From Sphingomonas sp. (lineage in GTDB: Bacteria; Pseudomonadota; Alphaproteobacteria; Sphingomonadales; Sphingomonadaceae), in contig JACCSV010000186.1 of the NCBI GenBank assembly GCA_013812805.1, forward strand, positions 1 to 14,973: 14,973 nucleotides of DNA, read 5' to 3'. The translations under genes were made by a program, and so were the position numbers. The notes under the pieces were generated by a model. The model worked only from the letters and a program-made list of their open reading frames with translations. It did no database searches and was not told where the DNA came from. Shown one piece after another: positions 6,527-13,506 of this stretch. Positions within the stretch are counted from its first letter, which is position 1, and each line of letters begins with the position of its first letter.

Positions 6527-7219
6527 TCAAGTGCCGAACGGAGCCGCGCCGGCGATGATCCAGCGGGTAATGGCGATCGCAGCGGCGAGGCAGGCGAGGG
6601 CCAGCCACTTGCGCGCGGGCCGCATCGGCTCGGTCTTGCTCTCGATCCGCGCGAGCCCGGTGATCATCGGCGCGAGCAGGCGTTTGCGGAGCGCGAGCCG
6701 GTAGATGACGATCGCGGTGACGTGAAAGGCGATGAACACCAGCAAGATGTCGAAAGCATCGTCGTGCAGGTCGTGGGCGGCGTCAGAGACGTCGAAGCTG
6801 ACCAGCGGCGCGAGCGGGCCTTCGACGAGGCCATCGTCGTCGGTGTTGATCAGCCCCGTCGCTACCTGAAAGGCGACCAGCCCGAGCAATGCCACCACGC
6901 TGAGGGCGCCTAGCGGCGTGTGACCGATGCCGCTCCAGCCGCGCATGTCGCGAACGTAGCCGAGCACCGCCCGCGGACCGCGAACGAAATTTTTAAAGCG
7001 GGCCGTCGAGCTGCCGACGAAGCCCCACATCAGCCGGAACAGGAGCAGCGTCATCACCGAGTAGCCAGAGTAGAGATGCCACTCGGTGCGGCCCTGCTCA
7101 GCAGTCCACCAGCTGAAGGCGATCAATGCGACCAGCAGCCAGTGGAACAGCCGCGTCGGCAGGTCCCAGACTGCAACCCTCGGCGCGGCGTCAGCGTCGC
7201 TTGGCTCAGTGCTCTTCAC
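6527..7219 (-). CDS. Cytochrome b561-like membrane protein
   Basis: This is a 230-residue inner-membrane di-heme cytochrome b of the bacterial b561/Ni-Fe-hydrogenase type. Transmembrane segments are seen at about 25-38 (FHWLLVALIAFSWW), 52-70, 103-122, 155-174 and 205-223. Histidines placed as heme ligands are H26, H48, H149 or H152 and H166. The N-terminal VAVWDLPTRLFHW is a hallmark of the family. I use the GTG at 7219, which overlaps the 3' end of the cytochrome c gene by 14 bases; the frame is open far upstream, but that part is an arginine-rich shadow of the cytochrome c gene. No Shine-Dalgarno is evident, so coupling is likely. It probably passes electrons between the quinone pool and the neighbouring c-type cytochrome; direction and partner are inferred. 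Confidence 0.9.
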   Translation of the reverse strand: MKSTEPSDADAAPRVAVWDLPTRLFHWLLVALIAFSWWTAEQGRTEWHLYSGYSVMTLLLFRLMWGFVGSSTARFKNFVRGPRAVLGYVRDMRGWSGIGHTPLGALSVVALLGLVAFQVATGLINTDDDGLVEGPLAPLVSFDVSDAAHDLHDDAFDILLVFIAFHVTAIVIYRLALRKRLLAPMITGLARIESKTEPMRPARKWLALACLAAAIAITRWIIAGAAPFGT

Positions 7220-7736
7220 GATAGGGGTCGTGACACGCCTTGCAGGTCTTGCCGACGTTGCCCTGGGCCGCGCGCATGGCCGCCAGGTCGTTGCCTTGCG
7301 CCGCCGTGCGGAAAGCCGTTGCGGCCTCAGCGAAACCGCGTGCCTTGGCCGTAAAATCCTCCGGCTTTTGCCAGATTTCCGCTTTCGCTTCGGTCTTGCC
7401 GACGTCGGGGCCGGTGCCAGGCGGGAACCAGCCCGGCACCTGCGGTGCGAGCGTAGCCATGATTTCGGCGTTCTGACGCACCTGCGCAAGGTCGGGGCTG
7501 TCACCCTTGAGCTGGCGGCTGATCACCTTCAACGCGTCGCCGATCTCTTCCATCTTCTCGTGACGCTCCTTCATCAGCGTCAGCGCCTGCTCGCGCCCGA
7601 TCGGCTCGCCGAGCCCGGCGGTGCGAGTCTCCGCAGACGGCATCACCTGATTGCCGGGGGCTTGCGCCTGGTTCGCCTGTTCCTGGGCATTGCAGCCGGC
7701 GACCAAGACGAAGCCGGCGATAAGCAGTCTTTTCAT
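7206..7736 (-). CDS. Cytochrome c' family protein, predicted lipoprotein
   Basis: This 176-residue exported cytochrome has a signal peptide with a lipobox (MKRLLIAGFVLVAGC, C15), so it is probably a periplasm-facing lipoprotein. It has one heme site near the C-terminus, C165-KA-C168-H169, as in class II (c') cytochromes, where the CxxCH ends a four-helix bundle. A Gln/Ala-rich linker (about 16-40) precedes the bundle, and RHEKMEEIGDALKVI (58-72) fits helix A of that fold. Its ATG overlaps the mmsB stop (ATGA), and its 3' end overlaps the cytochrome b gene. The b/c' pair is a recurrent combination; roles proposed for such pairs include electron transfer and nitric-oxide binding. Which applies here cannot be told from sequence. 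Confidence 0.9.
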   Translation of the reverse strand: MKRLLIAGFVLVAGCNAQEQANQAQAPGNQVMPSAETRTAGLGEPIGREQALTLMKERHEKMEEIGDALKVISRQLKGDSPDLAQVRQNAEIMATLAPQVPGWFPPGTGPDVGKTEAKAEIWQKPEDFTAKARGFAEAATAFRTAAQGNDLAAMRAAQGNVGKTCKACHDPYREEH

Positions 7737-8629
7737 TCAGATACCTTCCAACTGTCGTCGATCATCTTGATCAGCGCGGAGAAATCCCTGGAGCCGCCGC
7801 CGCGATCGACGAAGCGCTGGTAAAGCTCCTCGGCCTCGCCGCCCATCGGCGTGTAGGCGCCGGTCTGCTGCGCCGCCTCCATTGCCAGCTTCAGATCCTT
7901 GAGCATCAGCGCTGCGGCGAACCCACCTTCGTAGTCACGGTCGGCGGGCGTTTCCGGGCCGACGTCCGGCACCGGGCAGTAACTGGTCATCGACCAGCTT
8001 TGTCCCGACGCTTTCGACGAGATGTCGAAAAAGGTCTGCGGATCGAGGCCGAGCTTCTGCGCGAGCACGAAGGTCTCGCAGGTCGCGGCCATGGTCGCGC
8101 CGAGCAGCATGTTGTTGCAGATCTTCGCCGCCTGGCCGGCGCCCGGGCCGCCGGCATGGATCACCGCCTTGCCCATCTGCTCGAGGATCGGACGGGCTCG
8201 CTCGAAGGCTTGTGGCGAGCCGCCGACCATGAAGGTCAGGGTGCCGCCCTCGGCCGCGGCGATCCCGCCCGACACCGGCGCGTCGACCATCGCGTAGCCC
8301 TTGGCCGCTGCTTCTTCCTCGATCGTTCGGGCGGAGCCGATGTCGATGGTCGAGCAGTCGATCAGGATCGCGCTGGCCGGGGCGGAGCCGAACACGGCGC
8401 TGCGGTAGACCTCGGTCACGTGCTTGCCGGCGGGGAGCATCGTCACCACGGCTTCGGCGTCCTTGCATGCTTCGGCCGCCGATCCCGCCTTTGCGCAGCC
8501 GCGCTCGACGGCGCGGCTCAGTGCCTCCTCGCTGAGGTCAAACGCGCTGACGTCGTGGCCGGCCTTCGCCAGATTCGGCGCCATCCCGCCGCCCATGTGG
8601 CCAAGCCCGATGAATGCGATCCGTGCCAT
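7733..8629 (-). CDS. mmsB: MmsB, 3-hydroxyisobutyrate dehydrogenase
   Basis: This 298-residue cytoplasmic enzyme oxidises 3-hydroxyisobutyrate to methylmalonate semialdehyde with NAD+, a late step of valine breakdown. The Rossmann motif GLGHMGGGMAPNL is at 8-20. Substrate-binding DAPVSGG is at 116-122, and the catalytic lysine is K169 in GAGQAAKICNN. The cofactor-side motif KDLKLA is at 244-249. Length is standard for the family. The start ATG at 8629 has a strong AGGAG five bases upstream; a longer frame to 8704 only reads the upstream repeat. mmsA, the acyl-CoA dehydrogenase, the hydrolase and the hydratase on the same strand specify the valine pathway and argue against other beta-hydroxyacid dehydrogenases such as tartronate semialdehyde reductase. 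Confidence 0.95.
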   Translation of the reverse strand: MARIAFIGLGHMGGGMAPNLAKAGHDVSAFDLSEEALSRAVERGCAKAGSAAEACKDAEAVVTMLPAGKHVTEVYRSAVFGSAPASAILIDCSTIDIGSARTIEEEAAAKGYAMVDAPVSGGIAAAEGGTLTFMVGGSPQAFERARPILEQMGKAVIHAGGPGAGQAAKICNNMLLGATMAATCETFVLAQKLGLDPQTFFDISSKASGQSWSMTSYCPVPDVGPETPADRDYEGGFAAALMLKDLKLAMEAAQQTGAYTPMGGEAEELYQRFVDRGGGSRDFSALIKMIDDSWKVSE

Positions 8630-8634
8630 GTCTT

Positions 8635-8639
8635 CTCCT
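8635..8639 (-). promoter_or_regulatory. Strong ribosome binding site of mmsB
   Basis: AGGAG on the minus strand is five bases from the mmsB ATG. It decides the start, because the frame remains open into the upstream palindromic repeat. The repeat ends only a few bases away, so RNA folding could affect access to this site. Confidence 0.75.
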
Positions 8640-8642
8640 AAT

Positions 8643-8756
8643 TCCTCCCCGGAACGGGGAGGTGGCAGTGCGAAGCGCTGACGGAGGGGGGTTGGAGCTG
8701 CCACCGCGCCCCCTCCACCATGCTACGCATGGTCCCCCTCCCCGTTCCGGAGAGGA
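8643..8756. repeat. 114-bp palindromic intergenic repeat with nested inverted repeats
   Basis: The ends, 8643-8662 and 8737-8756, are inverted copies matching at 19 of 20 positions (difference at 8751). The left end is itself a hairpin (ctcccc, short loop, ggggag). Inside are gtggcag (8662-8668) with ctgccac (8698-8704), ggaggggg (8683-8690) with ccccctcc (8709-8716), and a perfect seven-pair stem accatgc/gcatggt around tac (8717-8733). Some pairings exclude each other, so alternative folds exist. The element begins directly after the hydratase stop and ends four bases from the mmsB Shine-Dalgarno. From memory, similar GC-rich palindromes recur between genes in sphingomonads; that is recall, not a search. 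Confidence 0.85.
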
Positions 8757-9533
8757 TCATTTGCCGGTCCAGTTGCCCGGACGCTTCTCGACGAACGCGG
8801 CCATGCCTTCCTTCTGGTCCTCGGTGCCGAACAGCCCGTGGAAGAGGCGCCGTTCAAAGCGGATGCCCTGGGCGAGTGGCATTTCCAGCGCGCCGTTGAC
8901 CATCTCCTTGACCGCGATCGCGGCGAGCGGCGCCATGCCTGCGATCAGCTCGGCGGTCTTGAGCGCTTCGTCCATCAGTTGATTTGCGGGCACGACCTTG
9001 GCGACGAGGCCCGAGCGCTCGGCTTCGGCAGCGTCCATCATCCGCCCGGTCAGGCACATCTCCATCGCCTTGGCCTTGCCGATTGCATGGGTCAGCCGCT
9101 GCGACCCGCCCATCCCGGGGGTCACGCCAAGCTTGATCTCCGGCTGGCCGAATTTTGCGCTATCGGCGGCGATGATGAAGTCGGCCATCATCGCCACCTC
9201 GCAGCCGCCGCCGAGCGCAAAACCGGCGACCGCCGCGATCCACGGTTTACGCGTTGCCGTGACCTTCTCCCAGCCAGCGAAGAAGTTGGACGCGTACATT
9301 TTGGCGAAGCTTTGGCTCGACATCTCCTTGATGTCGGCGCCGGCGGCGAACGCTTTCTCCGACCCGGTGAGGACGAGGCAGCGCTGCGATGGATCGGCGT
9401 CATAAGCAGCGAAGACCTCGATCAGCTCCGCCAGCACTTGGCTGTTGAGTGCGTTGAGCGCCTGCGGGCGGTTAAGCGTGACCAGCGTCACCGCGTCGCG
9501 CTGTTCGACGAGGATGGTCTTGTGTTCGGTCAT
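8757..9533 (-). CDS. Enoyl-CoA hydratase (methacrylyl-CoA hydratase role)
   Basis: This 258-residue crotonase-fold enzyme hydrates enoyl-CoA; in this operon it most likely turns methacrylyl-CoA into 3-hydroxyisobutyryl-CoA. The oxyanion-hole motifs are AFAAGADIKE (61-70) and FALGGGCEVAMMAD (105-118). Both catalytic glutamates of true hydratases are present, E112 in GGGCE and E132 in GQPEIKLG. The start ATG at 9533 overlaps the stop of the hydrolase gene (ATGA) and gives the typical MTEHKTILVEQRDAVTLVTL; nine more upstream codons are open but belong to the neighbour. Length is the usual 258. It could also serve general short-chain beta-oxidation, since such hydratases are broad. Confidence 0.94.
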   Translation of the reverse strand: MTEHKTILVEQRDAVTLVTLNRPQALNALNSQVLAELIEVFAAYDADPSQRCLVLTGSEKAFAAGADIKEMSSQSFAKMYASNFFAGWEKVTATRKPWIAAVAGFALGGGCEVAMMADFIIAADSAKFGQPEIKLGVTPGMGGSQRLTHAIGKAKAMEMCLTGRMMDAAEAERSGLVAKVVPANQLMDEALKTAELIAGMAPLAAIAVKEMVNGALEMPLAQGIRFERRLFHGLFGTEDQKEGMAAFVEKRPGNWTGK

Positions 9534-10588
9534 TCTTGGGTCTCCGGGAATGGCGTCCATTCACCGCCGGCGGCGAGCGGCGCGAATAATTCGTCGAGCA
9601 TCGCCTCGGTAACCGCTTCCGGTGTCGCCGGGTCCCATTGCGGCTCATTGTCCTTGTCGATCAGCAGCGCGCGGACGCCTTCGCCAAAGTCGTGGGTGCG
9701 AACGACGTTGCCGGCGAGCGCATATTCGGCGCGCATTTCGTCGGCGAAACTGGCGCGGCCGGCGCCTTGCGCCAGCAGCCGGAGCGAGACCTTGCACGAC
9801 AGCGGGCTCTTGATCCGGATAGTCGCAAGCTCCGCCTTCGCCCAAGGACTTCCATCGGCTTCCAGCGCGGCCTCGATTTGCTCGAGTGTGTCGGCGGCGA
9901 AGGTCCTGGTGATAGGCGCCAGATTGGCGGCGATCTTCGGCTCGGGCGGTGTCGCCGAAGCCGAGCCCAGGGCTCCCCCGATGCGATCGGGACCGGCAAG
10001 GATGCGCTCCACCAGTGCCGCCAGCGACGACTGCTGAACATAGTTAGTCGCAAGTCCGAGGTAATGGCATTCGGCCCCGTCGAGGCGCGCGCCGGTCAGC
10101 GCCATGAACTGCCCAACCCGCCCCGGCAGCCGCGAAAGGTACCAGCCGCCGCCGACGTCCGGGAACAGGCCAATCCCGGTCTCGGGCATCGCCAGCCGCG
10201 TGTTCTCGGTGGCGATGCGGTGCGTGCAGGGCAGCGAAATGCCGACGCCGCCGCCCATGGTGATCCCGTCCATCAGCGCGATCGTGGGCTTCGGGTAAGT
10301 GAACAGCAGATGGTTGAGCCGATATTCGGCGAAGAAGAATTCGCGCGCCTGGCTGCCGTCGTCGGCGCCGCTCTTGGCCAGCATCACGACGTCGCCGCCG
10401 GCGCAGAAGCCGCGGCCCTCGGCGTGGTCGATCACCACCGCCTGGACCTCGTGATCGTCGCGCCAGCGCAGCAGGGCTTGCGACATGGTGTCGCACATCG
10501 CGGTGGTCAGCGCGTGTATCGCTTTCGGCCGATTGAGCCGAAGCCGCCCCACAGCGCCCTGCCTTGAAACGATGACGTCGTCGGTCAC
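9530..10588 (-). CDS. 3-hydroxyisobutyryl-CoA hydrolase
   Basis: This 352-residue member of the crotonase superfamily fits HIBCH, which releases 3-hydroxyisobutyrate from its CoA ester in valine catabolism. It has NRPKAIHALT (19-28), the oxyanion loop RGFCAGGDV (59-67), and GITMGGGVGISLPCTHRIAT (108-127). The HIBCH-type active-site segment MPETGIGLFPDVGGG (134-148) carries E136 and D144. The length of about 350 separates it from the roughly 260-residue hydratases. The start is GTG at 10588-10586, overlapping the acyl-CoA dehydrogenase stop (GTGA). Its own stop overlaps the hydratase start. Cytoplasmic. This hydrolysis also keeps reactive methacrylyl-CoA from accumulating. Confidence 0.94.
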   Translation of the reverse strand: MTDDVIVSRQGAVGRLRLNRPKAIHALTTAMCDTMSQALLRWRDDHEVQAVVIDHAEGRGFCAGGDVVMLAKSGADDGSQAREFFFAEYRLNHLLFTYPKPTIALMDGITMGGGVGISLPCTHRIATENTRLAMPETGIGLFPDVGGGWYLSRLPGRVGQFMALTGARLDGAECHYLGLATNYVQQSSLAALVERILAGPDRIGGALGSASATPPEPKIAANLAPITRTFAADTLEQIEAALEADGSPWAKAELATIRIKSPLSCKVSLRLLAQGAGRASFADEMRAEYALAGNVVRTHDFGEGVRALLIDKDNEPQWDPATPEAVTEAMLDELFAPLAAGGEWTPFPETQE

Positions 10589-11727
10589 TGGCGAAGCAGG
10601 TCGCGGCTAACGATCACGCGCATGATCTGGTTGGTGCCCTCGAGGATCGAGTGCACCCGGAGGTCGCGCCAGAAGCGTTCGATCGGATAATCCATCAGAT
10701 AGCCGTAGCCGCCGTGGAGCTGCAGCGCCCGGTCGACGACCGAGGAGCCGGTGTCCGTTGCAAGCCGCTTGGCCATCGCCGCGAAGCGGGTCTTGTCGGG
10801 CGCGTTTGCAGTGACCTTGGCGGCGGCGACGTAAAGCAAATAGCGCGCCGCCTGCAGCTCGGTCTCCATGTCGGCGAGGGTGAACTGGGTCGCCTGGAAG
10901 TCGGCGATCGCTTGCCCGAACTGCTTGCGGTCCTTGGTGTAGGCAATTGACTCGTCGAGGCAGCGCTGGGCGCCGCCCAAGGAGCAGGCTCCGATGTTGA
11001 GCCGCCCGCCGTCGAGCCCCATCATCGCGATCCTAAAACCCTCGCCCTCGGCCCCGACCCGGTTTGCAACCGGCACCCGGACCTCGTCGAAATTGACCTG
11101 GGCAGTTGGCTGCGAATGCCAGCCGAGCTTTCTCTCCTGGGCGCCGAAGCTGACTCCGGCCATGTCTTTTTCGATGACGAGGGCGGTGATCCCCTTCGGC
11201 CCCTCCTCGCCGGTGCGGGCCAGGGTCACGTAAATCTCGTTCTCGCCCGCGCCCGAGATGAACGCCTTCGAGCCGGAAACCACATAATGGTTGCCGTCCA
11301 GCACCGCCTTGGTCTTGAGCGCGGCGGCGTCGGAGCCCGACGACGGTTCGGTCAGGCAGTAGCTGCCGATCCGCTCCATCGGGATCATCGACGGCAGATA
11401 CTTATGCTTCACCTCCTCGCCGCCAAAGCGGTCGATCATCCAGGCGGCCATGTTGTGAATCGAGATGAAGGCGCTGGTCGACGGGCAGCCGTAGGCCATC
11501 GCTTCCATGATCAGCGCCGCCTCGAGCCGCCCGAGGCCGATGCCGCCCGCTTCCTCGCTGACATAGATGGCGCCGAAGCCAAGCTCGGCCGCCTCGCGGA
11601 TCGTGTCCTTCGGGAAGATATGCTTTTCGTCCCATTCGGCGGCGAACGGGGTGATTGCGTCGGCGGTGAACTTGCGCGCCATCTCCTGGATCTGGAGCTG
11701 GTCGTCGGTCAATTCGAACTGGTGCAT
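10585..11727 (-). CDS. Acyl-CoA dehydrogenase, probable isobutyryl-CoA dehydrogenase
   Basis: This 380-residue FAD enzyme oxidises an acyl-CoA to the 2-enoyl-CoA, passing electrons to ETF. The N-terminal helical domain starts MHQFELTDDQLQIQEMARKF. The flavin/substrate motifs are YCLTEPSSGSDAAAL (123-137) and the SKAFISGAGENEIY segment (153-166). The C-terminal domain has RKQFGQAI (267-274), QLHGGYGYLMDYPIERFWRD (336-355) and the catalytic base E363 in ILEGTNQIMR. This Glu position is the one used by short/branched-chain dehydrogenases, as opposed to the helix-G placement of isovaleryl-CoA dehydrogenase. The adjacent hydrolase and hydratase indicate isobutyryl-CoA as substrate, which is an inference. 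TAGGG about eight bases before the ATG may serve as Shine-Dalgarno. Confidence 0.93.
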   Translation of the reverse strand: MHQFELTDDQLQIQEMARKFTADAITPFAAEWDEKHIFPKDTIREAAELGFGAIYVSEEAGGIGLGRLEAALIMEAMAYGCPSTSAFISIHNMAAWMIDRFGGEEVKHKYLPSMIPMERIGSYCLTEPSSGSDAAALKTKAVLDGNHYVVSGSKAFISGAGENEIYVTLARTGEEGPKGITALVIEKDMAGVSFGAQERKLGWHSQPTAQVNFDEVRVPVANRVGAEGEGFRIAMMGLDGGRLNIGACSLGGAQRCLDESIAYTKDRKQFGQAIADFQATQFTLADMETELQAARYLLYVAAAKVTANAPDKTRFAAMAKRLATDTGSSVVDRALQLHGGYGYLMDYPIERFWRDLRVHSILEGTNQIMRVIVSRDLLRQ

Positions 11728-11772
11728 CGCGCCGGCCCTAGCTTGCGAGCGCGCGCGGTTCCAGAGGCGGCG

Positions 11773-12273
11773 TCAGCAGCGCGTATAGACGAGGCGCGAA
11801 TCGTCTTCGCTGTCGACGCGGGTGAGCTTGTTGCCATTCGCCGACCAGATCATGGAGTTTGTCCATTCCATGCCTTCGCCGGTCAAATCGAACTCGCCGC
11901 GGATTGTGCTGCCGGTGCGCTCGACGATCTTGGAGGGCCGCGCAACGGACTCGTAAAACCGGACTTCGGCTGCGGTGATGGTCACCAGCCCCTTGGCATC
12001 GCCGCGGGTCGAGGTGCAGTCGCCCGTAACAAGGCCCCAGCGTCCGTGAAGAGCGGTGGGGATGGTGGTTGCCGCTGGCTCGTCGGGCGCAGGGCCAGTT
12101 GCCGGTTCGGCCAAATTCTCCGGGGGCTTGGCGCCCTCGTTTGGCGCCGGCTCCGCTGCGGCAATGCCGTTGACGCCCGACAGGTCATCGGCAGCGCGGT
12201 CATCGGCCCTCTTGCCGCAGGCGGATAGGGCGAGCGCAAGCATCAGCAGCCTGGCTCGGTTCCCGGTCATCAT
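11773..12273 (-). CDS. Hypothetical lipoprotein with a C-terminal Trp/Cys-rich domain
   Basis: This 166-residue predicted lipoprotein has no function I can name. MMTGNRARLLMLALALSAC is a signal peptide with an LSAC lipobox (C19). A disordered Ala/Pro/Glu-rich stretch follows (about 20-75). The C-terminal domain (about 76-166) is compact, with GRWGLVTGDCTSTRGDAKG, RFYESVARPSKIVER and a final VYTRC; the two cysteines could form a disulfide. I have the impression that similar short proteins occur in other sphingomonads, but cannot verify it. The frame is open far upstream to 12513, but that part is basic shadow sequence over the previous gene. Start is ATG at 12273, with a second ATG at 12270. 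It begins two bases after the small lipoprotein stop, so the two are probably coupled. Confidence 0.82.
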   Translation of the reverse strand: MMTGNRARLLMLALALSACGKRADDRAADDLSGVNGIAAAEPAPNEGAKPPENLAEPATGPAPDEPAATTIPTALHGRWGLVTGDCTSTRGDAKGLVTITAAEVRFYESVARPSKIVERTGSTIRGEFDLTGEGMEWTNSMIWSANGNKLTRVDSEDDSRLVYTRC

Positions 12274-12274
12274 T

Positions 12275-12508
12275 CTAATAGCCGTCGGTCTGACTGTCGG
12301 CAGTCGGCACATCGGGGTCGTCGGTGGTGCCGTTGACCAGCACGTTAGTCGGGGTGGCGCTGCTTTCGTCGGCCGGCAGGGCTTCGATTTCCGCTTCACC
12401 GATATTGTCGATGGCGATGTTCTGGTCCTGCGAGCCTTCGCCGCCACCGCACGCAGCGAGACCCGCGGCCGCGCCGGCCACAAGCAGTGTCCTGGTTGCA
12501 TCGCGCAT
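12275..12508 (-). CDS. Small acidic lipoprotein of unknown function
   Basis: This is a 77-residue predicted lipoprotein: MRDATRTLLVAGAAAGLAAC is a signal peptide ending in the lipobox LAAC (C20). The mature part is only 57 residues, acidic and polar, ending DSQTDGY, with no basic residue after the signal peptide. It is likely disordered, and no domain is recognisable. A clear Shine-Dalgarno (GGGAG, 12515-12519) stands seven bases... about six to seven bases before the ATG, which supports expression and the start. It sits 26 bases downstream of the deacetylase gene and directly before the larger lipoprotein gene. Bacterial entericidin-like or stress lipoproteins are of similar size, but I see no specific match. 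Confidence 0.75.
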   Translation of the reverse strand: MRDATRTLLVAGAAAGLAACGGGEGSQDQNIAIDNIGEAEIEALPADESSATPTNVLVNGTTDDPDVPTADSQTDGY

Positions 12509-12512
12509 TGCA

Positions 12513-12519
12513 CTCTCCC
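12513..12519 (-). promoter_or_regulatory. Ribosome binding site of the small lipoprotein gene
   Basis: GGGAGAG on the minus strand lies four bases from the ATG at 12508 (GGGAG core about six away). It is one of the clearest ribosome binding sites in the window and supports this short gene being real. Confidence 0.6.
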
Positions 12520-12534
12520 GCAGTGTTACTCAGG

Positions 12535-13500
12535 TTAGGGAACGCTCGGAGCTACAGTCGTATCCCCGGTCTTGCTTCGCACAACTCGCGCCTCGAATAG
12601 CTCGGCAAGCAGCTTTTCGTCGTGATATTTGTCCTTAAGCTGCTCGGCGGGCACGCCTTTGACCGCCGCGATCGCGGCCACTCGGCCATTGCCCAGGTGG
12701 AGCGTGTCGGGAGTTACGCTGGCGATTGGGTCTTGATACGCCTCGTCCGGGCTGACGATCGTCCAGCCGCGCTCGCGCAGCGCAGTTACCAGATCACCGA
12801 TGAATAGCGCTTGCAGGTCATTCTCGTGGGCGAGAAGGACGTGGGCGGGCGAGCGACCGAGCGCCCGAACGGCGATGCCGTCGTAGGTCTCGACGGCGCT
12901 CAGCATGATTTCGAGGTAAAGCGTGCGAAGCGCATCCATGTCGACCGGGCGACCGGCAGCCTTCGCCTTTCGGAGCAGGGCCAACAGCGCCCAGTCCCAG
13001 GTGTCGACGGTGACATAGCCGTTGAACAGGCCTCGATCGACCAGGCCGGCGCGCACCGCATCCCGGACAAGGCTGCCGGACGCCTCGTTGAGATATGGGT
13101 AGCGAAACCAGGCGCGGCGGTTGGGGAGCCCTTTCATGTCCTGCTCGGCTCGGTCGATGTCCTGCAGATAAGCGGCGGGGCCGATCCGCCGCAGCCATCG
13201 GTGGCCGTGGGAATGATTGGCGAGAACGTGTCCGGCGGCGGCATAGGCGCGCAGTCGGGCTTCGTCTTCGGGTCGATTGATGTGGCCCGTCGTCACGAAG
13301 AAGGCGGCCTGCGGCACCTTCGCCTCGCGGAGGGCCGCGATCAGGCGCTGCGTCCGCTCCGTCCCGGTAAACAAAGGTCCATCGGCAATCGGCGCGTCAT
13401 CGAAAGTCAGCGCGATCGACTTGACCGCCGGCTCCGCGGGCGTCGCCGTGCAAGCGCCCAGCGGCATCAGCACTAGCGCAATCAGCAGGCGCAGCAGCAC
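12535..13500 (-). CDS. Polysaccharide deacetylase (NodB fold), predicted lipoprotein
   Basis: This 321-residue exported carbohydrate esterase-4 protein removes acetyl groups from N-acetylated sugars; the true substrate is unknown. MLLRLLIALVLMPLGAC is a signal peptide with an LGAC lipobox (C17). NodB motifs are in order: TFDDAP (32-37, D34 and D35), NHSHGH (95-100, H96 and H100 as metal ligands), RYPYL (133-137), DTWDW (166-170) and LLAHEND (222-228, H225). All expected catalytic and metal residues are present. About 60 residues (260-321) extend past the core and contain a predicted helical, charged segment. The start is GTG at 13500, six bases after the mmsA stop, with no obvious Shine-Dalgarno. 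Peptidoglycan, capsule or another glycan are all possible targets. Its place inside a valine operon is unexplained. Confidence 0.92.
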   Translation of the reverse strand: MLLRLLIALVLMPLGACTATPAEPAVKSIALTFDDAPIADGPLFTGTERTQRLIAALREAKVPQAAFFVTTGHINRPEDEARLRAYAAAGHVLANHSHGHRWLRRIGPAAYLQDIDRAEQDMKGLPNRRAWFRYPYLNEASGSLVRDAVRAGLVDRGLFNGYVTVDTWDWALLALLRKAKAAGRPVDMDALRTLYLEIMLSAVETYDGIAVRALGRSPAHVLLAHENDLQALFIGDLVTALRERGWTIVSPDEAYQDPIASVTPDTLHLGNGRVAAIAAVKGVPAEQLKDKYHDEKLLAELFEARVVRSKTGDTTVAPSVP

Positions 13501-13506
13501 CGCCGG

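Noticed and set aside
7220..7504. Upstream extension of the cytochrome b frame
   Set aside because: Very basic sequence shadowing the cytochrome c' gene; the first hydrophobic segment fits a start at the GTG at 7219.
8838..10567. Plus-strand open frames of about 300-400 codons opposite the hydratase and hydrolase genes
   Set aside because: Composition is that of antisense shadows (Arg, His, Gly, Asp-rich); the minus strand carries clear crotonase-family motifs throughout.
11116..12228. 370-codon plus-strand open frame over the acyl-CoA dehydrogenase 5' part and the lipoprotein gene
   Set aside because: It spans two oppositely oriented genes and their gap, with no motif or ribosome binding site.
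12274..12513. 80-residue upstream extension of the larger lipoprotein
   Set aside because: It overlaps the small lipoprotein gene in another frame and would bury the signal peptide and lipobox.
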